DNA from: Gordonia effusa NBRC 100432
Lineage (GTDB): Bacteria > Actinomycetota > Actinomycetes > Mycobacteriales > Mycobacteriaceae
Direction: 5' to 3'
DNA: 34,881 bases
Assembly (NCBI RefSeq): GCF_000241305.1
Contig: NZ_BAEH01000128.1
Span: 1-34,881, forward strand
Part shown: piece after piece, positions 8,345-15,612 of the stretch
Position numbering within the stretch: position 1 is the stretch's first letter
How the letters are laid out: each line of letters starts with the position of its first letter
The notes under the pieces: generated by a model
What the model was told of the DNA's origin: nothing
The model's database searches: none
The model's input: the letters and a program-made list of their open reading frames with translations, nothing else
Translations under genes and position numbers: made by a program

Positions 8345-9022
8345 CTACGGATCGAAGCGGAAACCGACGCCGCGCACGGTGACGATGTGGCGGGGGCGGT
8401 CACCGGCGTCGTCGCCGATTTTTCGCCGTACCCAGGAAATATGCATGTCAAGTGTCTTCGACGACCGTAAGTCCGCCGATCCCCATACTTCCCGGACGAT
8501 GTCCTCGCGGCTGACTACTTCCCCGGGCCGTTCCATCAGAAACCGCAGCAGGTCGAACTCGCGGTTGGCCAGCACCAGGTCGGCGCCGTCGACGAGAACA
8601 CGCCGGGCCCTGGCATCGAGGGAAATGTTGCCACCCTCCAGAACGTCGTCGTCGGGCGTGGGGTGTCGGCGCAACAGTGCCCGCACCCGCGCCAACAATT
8701 CGGCCAAGCGGAACGGTTTGCCGACGTAGTCGTCGGCCCCCGCGTCGAGTCCGACCACGAAATCGACCTCGTCGGTGCGCGCGGTGAGCATCAGCACCGC
8801 AAGGTCGGGCCGCTCAGCGCGTACCCGACGACAGACTTCTAAGCCATCCATCTCGGGAAGACCGAGATCGAGGACAAGCAGTTCGAATCCACCGTTCAAC
8901 GCACCATTGAGCGCATCGACGCCGGTGGTGACAACCTCGCAGCCGTACCCTTCCCGCGTCAGGGCACGCGCGAGCGGTTCGGCGATAGCGGAGTCGTCCT
9001 CAGCCAGCAGCACCGCCGTCAT
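8345..9022 (-). CDS. OmpR-family response regulator
   Basis: A 225-residue response regulator. The receiver domain has acidic pocket residues in LLAEDD, phosphoacceptor Asp52 in LVLDLGLP, Thr80 in MLTAR and Lys102 in VGKPF. The C-terminal winged-helix domain includes LANREFDLLRFLMERPGEVV and the recognition segment SSKTLDMHISWVRRKIG, followed by the beta hairpin VTVRGVGFRF. The start at ATG 9022 overlaps the stop of the PH-domain gene by ATGA and gives a perfect receiver N-terminus. It is paired with the kinase immediately downstream. Its target genes are unknown; the PH-domain gene ahead of it may be part of the same response. Confidence 0.94.
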   Translation of the reverse strand: MTAVLLAEDDSAIAEPLARALTREGYGCEVVTTGVDALNGALNGGFELLVLDLGLPEMDGLEVCRRVRAERPDLAVLMLTARTDEVDFVVGLDAGADDYVGKPFRLAELLARVRALLRRHPTPDDDVLEGGNISLDARARRVLVDGADLVLANREFDLLRFLMERPGEVVSREDIVREVWGSADLRSSKTLDMHISWVRRKIGDDAGDRPRHIVTVRGVGFRFDP

Positions 9023-9558
9023 CGCCGACCACCGCGTCCCGACGGCCCGAACTCCTCGTCGTGCTGTGAGTCGAGAACCTCGTGGTAGAGCAATGCGTGA
9101 ACCCGCTCGACCTGTGGGATCGCGTGGAACTGCAACGGATCGTCGGACGCTGACTCGATGACCAACGTTCCGGTGCGCAGGATTCGGTCGATTACGCCAT
9201 GCCGGAACTCGACGGTGTTGATCCGACGGATCGGAATGTCGATACCCGAACGGGTAAACACCCCCGTGCGATAGATGACCCTGCGATCGGTCAGCACGAA
9301 ATGCGTTGTCTTCCAACGCACTAACGGCCGGACGAGGAACCAAAAGAACACCAGTGCCCACAGGATTCCGATGACGACCAGCAACCAGAACTTGACGCCG
9401 CCAGCGAAATCAGAACCGCCGACCATTCCACCGAGTATTCCGGCGATCAGTGTTACCAACAGAAATAACAGGACCGGTCCCAGCAAACTCTTCCAATGCG
9501 GATGCCGATGCAGCACGATGCGCTCGTCGGGGGCGAGATTCTCGCGGGGATACGCCAT
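9019..9558 (-). CDS. PH-domain (bPH2/YdbS-like) membrane protein
   Basis: A 179-residue protein with two membrane segments (about residues 25-47 and 57-78) followed by a bacterial PH domain: THFVLTDRRVIYRTGVFTRSGIDIPIRRINTVEF is the typical core. An N-terminal PDERIVLHRHPHWKSLL segment precedes the helices. A charged Gly/Arg-rich tail ends it. It corresponds to Rv3278c next to birA in M. tuberculosis. It overlaps the response regulator by four bases and so appears to be the first gene of a three-gene signalling operon. The family has no settled biochemical function. Confidence 0.85.
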   Translation of the reverse strand: MAYPRENLAPDERIVLHRHPHWKSLLGPVLLFLLVTLIAGILGGMVGGSDFAGGVKFWLLVVIGILWALVFFWFLVRPLVRWKTTHFVLTDRRVIYRTGVFTRSGIDIPIRRINTVEFRHGVIDRILRTGTLVIESASDDPLQFHAIPQVERVHALLYHEVLDSQHDEEFGPSGRGGRR

Positions 9559-9725
9559 GTGCTCAGCATAGGCAACGCACCGATCGAAATTCGTAAGGTG
9601 CGATGATCACGGGTCGTGCGACTAGTCACCCGACCACGGCTGGCGGGATCGTTCGTCCTTGCCGGCGGGGACGACCGCGTAGACTCGACGGTCGACCAGG
9701 GCGACGGCGAGGAGATCAGACCGCG

Positions 9726-10325
9726 ATGAGCAATCAGTACCCGAACGACCCATACGGTCGGGACCCCTACGGTCGAGATCCGTATGGCCAGGAACCCTAC
9801 CGCCAGGATCCGACGGCCAGGTACGAGAGCTACCCGCCGTCGCAGGCATATAGCGCGGCCGGTGCTCCGCAGCAGCGACAGCCGGGGCAACCTTCCCGTA
9901 AACCCGCGGCGCCGAGCATCAACCCGACGTTGTTCATCGGCGGTGTCATCATGACCGGCATCGTCACCGGCCTGGCCGCCTGGCTGGGCGCGTGGATTCT
10001 GCGGACCATCGCGGAAAAGATCAATGAGACCGGGAAGCTCGGGGTGTGGAATCCACTGGCCCGGGACGAATACTGGTTCGCCGTCGCCGCATTCCTCTGT
10101 GCCCTCGCCGCAGCCGCGCTCTGGTACGTCCTGCAGATTGTGACGCCCTCGCCCGATCAGTTCTACAGCTGGACCGTCGGCTTGCTGATCGCTGCCGCGG
10201 TGATCATCCCGCTACTTCTGTCCCAGGGCTGGGAAGTCGGTATCGCGACCGCCATCATCCACCTGGTCATCGGATTGCCGATCCTCACCCTGATCCCGAC
10301 CGTGGGCCGCAAGAGTTACCAGTAG
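9726..10325 (+). CDS. Four-helix membrane protein with Asp-Pro-Tyr-Gly repeats
   Basis: A 199-residue protein with a cytoplasm-like N-terminal tail and four hydrophobic segments. The tail starts with tandem copies of a five-residue unit (DPYGR DPYGR DPYGQ, then decayed copies EPYRQ and DP), followed by a Pro/Gln-rich stretch to about residue 60. Membrane segments lie at about 69-93, 115-138, 145-164 and 171-190. ATG 9726 is chosen because the repeats begin right after it and GGAG lies eleven bases upstream. It resembles small actinobacterial DUF6069-like membrane proteins, but this assignment is weak. It converges on birA with a 3-base gap. Its function is unknown. Confidence 0.75.
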   Translation: MSNQYPNDPYGRDPYGRDPYGQEPYRQDPTARYESYPPSQAYSAAGAPQQRQPGQPSRKPAAPSINPTLFIGGVIMTGIVTGLAAWLGAWILRTIAEKINETGKLGVWNPLARDEYWFAVAAFLCALAAAALWYVLQIVTPSPDQFYSWTVGLLIAAAVIIPLLLSQGWEVGIATAIIHLVIGLPILTLIPTVGRKSYQ

Positions 10326-10328
10326 CCG

Positions 10329-11153
10329 TTAGCGCAGGTGGGTCACGTCTCCTGCGGCGGCGACCACCTTTTCGCCATCGACATTCACGACGATCCGCCC
10401 CGCGGAGTCGATCTCCTCGGCAACTCCCACAATCTCCTGGTCGCCGGGAAGGATCAGTTTCACCTGTTTGCCCAGGGTTCCGCTCTGCGCCCGGTAACGC
10501 GTGGCGATGTCGGGCAGGCGGTCGGGCCAGAGGCTGAGCAAGTCGTCGAGGTTATTGAGCACGGCCACGGCGAGATCCGCGTGGTCGACCGGTCCGCCGG
10601 TCGCCACCGACAACGACGTCGCGGTGGGTACGGGGAATTGTTCCTCGGTCATAGCGGTGTTGATTCCCATGCCGATAATCGCGGTGCCGCTACCGTCGGA
10701 CCGCCCGGCACCGGCCGCGACGAATTCGGCGAGAATGCCGGCGACCTTGCGATCATCGATGAGGACGTCGTTGGGCCACTTGAGATTTACCTGTCCCGGA
10801 CGTTGCCGAAGCCCCGGGCACACTTCCTCGATCGCGGCGCTCACCGCGACGCCGGTGAGTAGTGACAGCCAGCCAAGTGCCGCCGATGGCCGCGGCACAC
10901 CGACGGCGACCGACATCGCCAGCTGCGAACCCGCGGGGGTCTCCCACGCCCGGGCGTGACGTCCCCGCCCGGCAGTCTGCTCGAGTGCGATCAGCACGTG
11001 ACCGGCCACCGCCGCCGGATCGCCCGACGCGCGTGCGGACAGATCGGCGTTGGTCGAACCGATTGAGTCGACCACCTCAATGCTGGTCCACCGGCTGCCC
11101 CGCATCCGGTCGTCCAGTTGTGCCTGCAGTTCCGTTGCGCTCGAATCGGTCAT
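10329..11153 (-). CDS. birA: Biotin--[acetyl-CoA-carboxylase] ligase
   Basis: A 274-residue biotin protein ligase that activates biotin to biotinyl-AMP and attaches it to the biotinyl lysine of carboxylase subunits. Motifs: EVVDSIGSTNADL, the ATP/biotin loop QTAGRGRHARAWETPAGSQLAMS, and LKWPNDVLIDDRKVAGILAEF. The C-terminal SH3-like domain follows LGKQVKLILPGDQEIVG. No N-terminal helix-turn-helix is present, so it is the monofunctional type that does not repress bio genes. ATG 11153 (MTDSSATEL) is chosen to fit the family start. It is divergent from accD5, and its clients AccA3 (23.0 kb) and Pyc (28.2 kb) are in the same window. Confidence 0.94.
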   Translation of the reverse strand: MTDSSATELQAQLDDRMRGSRWTSIEVVDSIGSTNADLSARASGDPAAVAGHVLIALEQTAGRGRHARAWETPAGSQLAMSVAVGVPRPSAALGWLSLLTGVAVSAAIEEVCPGLRQRPGQVNLKWPNDVLIDDRKVAGILAEFVAAGAGRSDGSGTAIIGMGINTAMTEEQFPVPTATSLSVATGGPVDHADLAVAVLNNLDDLLSLWPDRLPDIATRYRAQSGTLGKQVKLILPGDQEIVGVAEEIDSAGRIVVNVDGEKVVAAAGDVTHLR

Positions 11154-11235
11154 ATCCAAGTAGCCTACGTCGCCGACGTACACCGAGGTAGTGGCCGTCA
11201 CAGCCAAATGTGAGGAAGCCTTCATATTGGGCCGG

Positions 11236-11266
11236 TTGACGGACCATACCGAGCGATCGCTAGCAT
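11236..11266 (+). promoter_or_regulatory. Candidate accD5 promoter
   Basis: TTGACG (11236-11241) and TAGCAT (11261-11266) form a -35/-10 pair with a 19-base spacer, slightly long. TAGCAT ends eight bases before the accD5 ATG, which suggests a leaderless transcript. No ribosome binding site is seen before that ATG. Confidence 0.5.
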
Positions 11267-11274
11267 CGGTGTTC

Positions 11275-12903
11275 ATGACCACAGCTTCTCGCGACGATGC
11301 CGGCGCTCCAGACATTCACACCACCGCGGGCAAACTCGCTGACCTGCGCAACCGCCTCGAAGAGACGCACCACCCCGTTGGCGAGGGCGCAGTGGAGAAG
11401 ATTCACGCGAAGGGCAAACTCACCGCTCGCGAGCGCATCACCCATCTGCTCGACGATGGCTCGTTCGTAGAACTCGACGCGCTCGCTCGTCATCGCAGCA
11501 CCAACTTCGGCCTGGCCGATCGTCGGCCGCTGGGTGACGGTGTCGTCACCGGGTACGGAACCATCGACGGCCGCGAGGTCTGTGTCTTCTCCCAGGACGT
11601 GTCCGTCTTCGGCGGCAGCCTCGGCGAGGTGTACGGCGAGAAGATCGTCAAGGTCATGGACCTGGCGATCAAAACCGGCCGCCCGCTGATCGGCATCAAC
11701 GAGGGCGCCGGTGCCCGCATCCAGGAGGGCGTGGTGTCACTCGGCCTGTACGGCGAGATCTTCCACCGCAACGTCCGTGCCTCGGGTGTCATCCCGCAGA
11801 TTTCGCTCATTATGGGGCCGGCCGCTGGCGGCCACGTGTACTCCCCCGCACTCACCGACTTCGTCGTGATGGTCGATCAGACGAGCCAGATGTTCGTCAC
11901 CGGCCCGGATGTCATCAAGACGGTCACCGGCGAGGACGTCACGATGGAGGACCTCGGCGGTGCGCACACGCATATGGAGAAGTCGGGCGTCGCGCATTAC
12001 GTGGCCAGCGACGAAGAAGACGCCCTCGACTACGTCAAGGATCTGCTGAGCTACCTGCCGTCGAATAACCGCGCCGAGGCACCGGTACTGCCGGTCGCCG
12101 AGCCGGCCGCCGGATCGATCGAAGAGACCGTTAACGAGGAAGACCTCGAGCTCGACACTCTCATCCCGGATTCGCCGAACCAGCCATATGACATGCATGA
12201 GGTCATCCGCCGCATCCTCGACGATGACGAATTCCTCGAAGTCCAGGCCGAGCGTGCCCGCAACATCATCATCGGCTTCGGTCGCGTGGATGGCCGCAGC
12301 GTCGGCATCGTCGCGAACCAGCCGACCCAATTCGCGGGCTGCCTCGATATCGACGCATCGGAGAAGGCCGCGCGCTTCGTTCGTACCTGCGACGCCTTCA
12401 ATATCCCGATCGTGACCCTGGTCGACGTTCCCGGCTTCCTGCCCGGAACCGACCAGGAATACAACGGCATCATCCGTCGCGGCGCCAAGCTCCTCTACGC
12501 CTACGGCGAGGCGACGGTCGGCAAGGTCACCGTCATCACCCGCAAGGCATACGGCGGCGCCTACGACGTCATGGGCTCCAAGCACATGGGCGCCGACGTC
12601 AACCTCGCCTGGCCGACCGCCCAGATCGCGGTCATGGGCGCTTCGGGCGCCGTCGGTTTCGTCTACCGCGGCAAGCTCAAAGAAGCCGCGCAGAACGGCG
12701 ACGATGTCGACGCACTCCGGCTGCAGTTGCAACAGGAGTACGAGGACACTCTGGTCAATCCCTATGTCGCCGCCGAGCGCGGATATGTCGACGCGGTGAT
12801 CCCGCCGAGCCACACCCGTGGTCAGATCGCGACCGCATTGCGGTTACTCGAACGCAAGTACGTCAACGTACTTCCCAAGAAGCATGGGAACATTCCCCTG
12901 TGA
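11275..12903 (+). CDS. accD5: Acyl-CoA carboxylase carboxyltransferase (beta) subunit AccD5
   Basis: A 542-residue carboxyltransferase that passes carboxyl groups from carboxybiotin to propionyl-CoA (and acetyl-CoA), giving methylmalonyl-CoA for methyl-branched lipids and propionate metabolism. It matches M. tuberculosis AccD5 along its whole length. Visible motifs include the N-terminal [11 protein letters not shown], the first oxyanion region [37 protein letters not shown], and the C-terminal half with [35 protein letters not shown] and [17 protein letters not shown]; it ends PKKHGNIPL. The N-terminal 15 residues are variable. It is coupled to accE5 by a GTGA overlap. The matching biotin subunit is accA3, displaced about 10 kb downstream by the accessory block. 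Confidence 0.97.
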   Translation: MTTASRDDAGAPDIHTTAGKLADLRNRLEETHHPVGEGAVEKIHAKGKLTARERITHLLDDGSFVELDALARHRSTNFGLADRRPLGDGVVTGYGTIDGREVCVFSQDVSVFGGSLGEVYGEKIVKVMDLAIKTGRPLIGINEGAGARIQEGVVSLGLYGEIFHRNVRASGVIPQISLIMGPAAGGHVYSPALTDFVVMVDQTSQMFVTGPDVIKTVTGEDVTMEDLGGAHTHMEKSGVAHYVASDEEDALDYVKDLLSYLPSNNRAEAPVLPVAEPAAGSIEETVNEEDLELDTLIPDSPNQPYDMHEVIRRILDDDEFLEVQAERARNIIIGFGRVDGRSVGIVANQPTQFAGCLDIDASEKAARFVRTCDAFNIPIVTLVDVPGFLPGTDQEYNGIIRRGAKLLYAYGEATVGKVTVITRKAYGGAYDVMGSKHMGADVNLAWPTAQIAVMGASGAVGFVYRGKLKEAAQNGDDVDALRLQLQQEYEDTLVNPYVAAERGYVDAVIPPSHTRGQIATALRLLERKYVNVLPKKHGNIPL

Positions 12904-13145
12904 GCGAGGACAGCACCGTGAGTACCGACGAAACCAGCGCCCCGACGCCGCAGAAGCCACTACTGCATATCGTCTCGGGCAATCCCACCGACGAAGACCT
13001 GGCAGTATTGGTTACCGTGTTCGCCGGAGCATCCGGCGGCTCGGCCCCGGCCGAGCCAAGGGTCCGCGACGACTGGGGGCGCCCCGTGGACCGGCTGCGA
13101 CCAACCTGGAACTCGCCCGGCGGATTCGCCGCACTGCGCTGGTGA
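12900..13145 (+). CDS. accE5: Acyl-CoA carboxylase epsilon subunit, AccE5-like
   Basis: An 81-residue small protein placed where accE5 is expected, with the family core [23 protein letters not shown] followed by a Pro/Arg-rich tail containing [12 protein letters not shown]. Epsilon subunits bridge AccA3 and AccD5 and raise activity. The start is GTG 12900, overlapping the accD5 stop in GTGA. It lacks the long N-terminal extension of M. tuberculosis AccE5 (177 residues as I recall) and resembles the shorter actinomycete type. Its stop codon lies in the same reading frame as the following maf gene. Confidence 0.88.
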   Translation: MSEDSTVSTDETSAPTPQKPLLHIVSGNPTDEDLAVLVTVFAGASGGSAPAEPRVRDDWGRPVDRLRPTWNSPGGFAALRW

Positions 13146-13190
13146 CCCATTTCTGACATACCGCAACATGACGCCGTTCCCGAGGTCATC

Positions 13191-13811
13191 TTGGGATCGG
13201 CGTCACCAGCGCGTCTGACGGTCTTGCGTAATGCCGGACTATCGCCGCGCGTTCTCGTCTCCGACGTCGACGAGGACGCTCTTCTAGAGAAACTGATCAC
13301 GGCACGTCCCGACGAGATCGTCGTGCGCTTGGCGCAGGCCAAAGCTGACGCCGTCATCGCCGCGATCGCCGCCGAAGATCCTGCCGCCGACGCCAAAACC
13401 ATTGTGCTGACCTGTGATTCGATGCTGCTATTCGACGGCGCGCTCACCGGCAAACCCCACCGCCCCGACGTCGCGTCCGCGCAGTGGCGAGCGATGCGCG
13501 GGCACTCCGGTGAACTCATCACCGGGCATTGTGTCACCGTCCTGCAAGGTCCCGACGTCGTCGGCAGCGCGCACAGCGCGCATTCCACCACTATCCATTT
13601 CGACGATATCGACGACGCGACGATCGACGCCTATGTCGCTACCGGTGAGCCACTGGAGGTCGCCGGCGCGTTCACACTCGACGGATTGGGCGGCTGGTTC
13701 ATCCGCGGTATCGACGGCGATCCGTCGTCAGTACTGGGCATCAGCCTGCCGACTATTGCCGGGCTACTGCGCGGGTTAGGCGTCGATGTGACGACGCTTT
13801 GGAATCGCTAG
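13191..13811 (+). CDS. maf: Maf-like nucleoside triphosphate pyrophosphatase
   Basis: A 206-residue Maf/HAM1-fold protein; the family hydrolyses non-canonical or surplus nucleoside triphosphates. Family motifs: GSASPARL at the N-terminus, CDSMLLFDG, GKPHRP, GHSGELITGH and the C-terminal GAFTLDGLGGWFIRGIDGDPSSVLGISLP. The start is problematic. TTG 13191 with CGAGG five bases ahead is the only ordinary start in frame, but it removes most of the first beta strand (VILGSAS in the frame upstream). The nearby ATG 13168 is in another frame. The upstream frame is open back to the accE5 stop without ATG or GTG. See the findings. The gene position matches Rv3282. Confidence 0.88.
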   Translation: MGSASPARLTVLRNAGLSPRVLVSDVDEDALLEKLITARPDEIVVRLAQAKADAVIAAIAAEDPAADAKTIVLTCDSMLLFDGALTGKPHRPDVASAQWRAMRGHSGELITGHCVTVLQGPDVVGSAHSAHSTTIHFDDIDDATIDAYVATGEPLEVAGAFTLDGLGGWFIRGIDGDPSSVLGISLPTIAGLLRGLGVDVTTLWNR

Positions 13812-13825
13812 AGAACTCGCCGATA

Positions 13826-13854
13826 CGAATGCCGTTGTTCGGCAACGGCATTCG
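13826..13854 (+). terminator. Hairpin terminator after the accD5-accE5-maf operon
   Basis: CGAATGCCGTTG (13826-13837) and CAACGGCATTCG (13843-13854) form a perfect 12-bp stem with a TTCGG loop, 15 bases after the maf stop. There is no T-run, but position and strength support termination. It marks the boundary between the conserved operon and the accessory acyltransferase block. Confidence 0.75.
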
Positions 13855-14087
13855 CACCAGGAACCATGCATTCTGATAACTTCCGTGATCGCTTCAGGCA
13901 ACCCAATCGTCTATGTCTCGATACTCGAGATACTTCATGAATCATCAATCGCGTTATCAACTAAGGCGGATGTGATCACGCATTCCGCAACCTCCACTCG
14001 AGCGATCGGCAAATCGGTTCGATGACTGAAACCCCTTGTAGCGCTGTACATTTGACCCAGTAGCGTTTTAAGTTACCAATCAGTACA
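13855..14087 (+). promoter_or_regulatory. AT-richer intergenic region before the acyltransferase operon
   Basis: About 230 bases without a convincing gene, visibly richer in A and T than the surroundings. It holds a 6-3-6 palindrome TCTCGATACTCGAGA (13916-13930), an 8-bp palindrome GTGATCAC (13972-13979) and a possible -10 TACATT (14047-14052), with only a weak -35 upstream. It probably carries the promoter and operator of the downstream four-gene operon; the exact elements are uncertain. Confidence 0.45.
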
Positions 14088-15485
14088 GTGTGCCCCGTGA
14101 CGCCTCCCACACTCACTATCGGGCGTGATGTGCACCCCATCACACCTCGTGTCACCGGCGATGACGACTTATTCATTCGGATGGATCGAGCGCTTGGTGT
14201 GCCGCTGGCCAACCAGGTCATCTGGCGATTACACACGCCTATCTCCGTTGAGCGCTTTACCGCAATCGCCGAGCGTCTCACTCGCACACCCGTCAATCGG
14301 GTGGTACGTCGCAGCCGGATGGTCCTCGCGCGAGATTCATGGGTCGACGCGGGTTCGGCCGGCGGAGTCGTCGTCTACGACACCGAAACCGTGTCGGACG
14401 ATAGTCTCACCGATTGGCTCAATAGTTGTGTGACAACCGAATTCGACCTGACGACCGGTCCGGTGTGGCTGTTTCGAGCTGCCCGACTGACTGGCGGCGG
14501 CGGAATAGTGTCGTTGATCTCGCACCACGCCGTCGGCGATGGGTGGTCTGGTGTGCGCAACGTGCTGCGCGCGGTCGATCCGGCATCGGATCCCTTGACT
14601 CTCCCCGCGCATGCGCCGTCGACTCGCGCTGACGCCCGCGACGCTGCCGGACAAATCTCTTGTATCACCGGCAATCTCGGACGTCTCGCAGTTGATGCCG
14701 TTCGCCGCCGAGATCGCGGATCAGCACGTCCGGTGATCACCTCACAGTCCATTCCCCGGCCGCCGGTTCCCGCCCCTCACGGTATCGCCGGTGAGCAGCC
14801 GGCCCATCCGCCGCTGGCGATCGCCAGCTTCGACTCCGCCCAGTGGCAACAAACTGCGGCTCGTCACGGTGGAACGTCGAATGCTCTATTGGTGGCGATC
14901 ACGGCGGGACTGATCGTCGCCGCCGGCCGCGCTACCTTCGACGACGCGGTCAGAATCGTCGTTCCGATGTCACGCCAGAATCCGGCTGATGATGATCTGC
15001 GGGCGAATGTGACCGTTGGGCTCCATCTCGATATCCCGACCGACCTCAGCAGGGACAAGAATTTGTCCGCGATCCGTGCGCTTGCCAAGCAGATGTACCA
15101 GAGCTCCGGGCAATCACCGGATCCGCTGGCACGACTACAGCCGCTCATCCAGAGCCTGTCCGACTCAGCCCTGCTGCGACTCAACAAGGATGCCGCCACT
15201 CCCCTGGCCGTAGCATCCAACGTGGGTGAATTCGATGGCCTGTTCGCTCGGCTCGGAACCGAGAGCGTCAAAGACGTTGCCCTACGGTCTGTTCCACAGC
15301 ACGCGAGTCCGGAACTGCTCACCCGGTTGCGCGGCGGGATCGCCTGCTGGCTTAGTTCGACCGATACCACAACGACGCTGAGCGTCGGCTCGTACGACCC
15401 GGTCCACATCCCGACTCAGCAAGCACTCACGAAACTGGTCACCGACGAATGCGCCCGCTGGGACCTGTCCGCGTCGCTGTGGTGA
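14088..15485 (+). CDS. Condensation-domain/wax-ester-synthase-like acyltransferase
   Basis: A 465-residue member of the CoA-dependent acyltransferase superfamily (NRPS condensation, WS/DGAT, PapA). The catalytic HHxxxDG motif is intact as HHAVGDG, residues 146-152, in the context VSLISHHAVGDGWSG. Later features are VPMSRQNPADDDLRANVTVGL and ASNVGEFDG, which fit the second domain of the fold. The N-terminal GDDDLFIRMDRALG resembles the opening of WS/DGAT and related proteins more than the PapA1/2/3 type. Superfamily members join acyl groups from CoA or carrier proteins to hydroxyls or amines. The start is GTG 14088, or GTG 14097. It is the first gene of an operon with the mycolyltransferase and two PapA genes. 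Substrates are unknown. Confidence 0.8.
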   Translation: MCPVTPPTLTIGRDVHPITPRVTGDDDLFIRMDRALGVPLANQVIWRLHTPISVERFTAIAERLTRTPVNRVVRRSRMVLARDSWVDAGSAGGVVVYDTETVSDDSLTDWLNSCVTTEFDLTTGPVWLFRAARLTGGGGIVSLISHHAVGDGWSGVRNVLRAVDPASDPLTLPAHAPSTRADARDAAGQISCITGNLGRLAVDAVRRRDRGSARPVITSQSIPRPPVPAPHGIAGEQPAHPPLAIASFDSAQWQQTAARHGGTSNALLVAITAGLIVAAGRATFDDAVRIVVPMSRQNPADDDLRANVTVGLHLDIPTDLSRDKNLSAIRALAKQMYQSSGQSPDPLARLQPLIQSLSDSALLRLNKDAATPLAVASNVGEFDGLFARLGTESVKDVALRSVPQHASPELLTRLRGGIACWLSSTDTTTTLSVGSYDPVHIPTQQALTKLVTDECARWDLSASLW

Positions 15486-15487
15486 AA

Positions 15488-15502
15488 GATCACCCGGTGA
15501 TC
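15488..15502. repeat. Perfect 15-bp palindrome
   Basis: GATCACC-C-GGTGATC begins two bases past the stop of the first acyltransferase gene and 110 bases before the mycolyltransferase start. With a one-base centre it is more like a protein-binding site than an RNA hairpin. No regulator is identified. Confidence 0.45.
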
Positions 15503-15612
15503 GGCGAGGAAATCTAGCGTTCCCGGCTGTCCCTGTTCTATTCCATCGAATGTCGTTCCGTCCCAATGCCATCCTCGTGCATTGCGAATCCCTTGCGTTG
15601 AAAGGCCAGGTA

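Noticed and set aside
7611..8729. 372-residue plus-strand frame across the kinase and regulator genes
   Set aside because: Arg/His-rich shadow of two intact signalling genes; no start or domain evidence.
11737..12813. 358-residue open frame antisense to accD5
   Set aside because: Same reasoning: accD5 on the other strand matches its family over its full length.
14052..14057. TTGACC as a -35 for the acyltransferase operon
   Set aside because: The only TAnnnT downstream (TAAGTT, 14069-14074) is 11 bases away, too close for a normal promoter.
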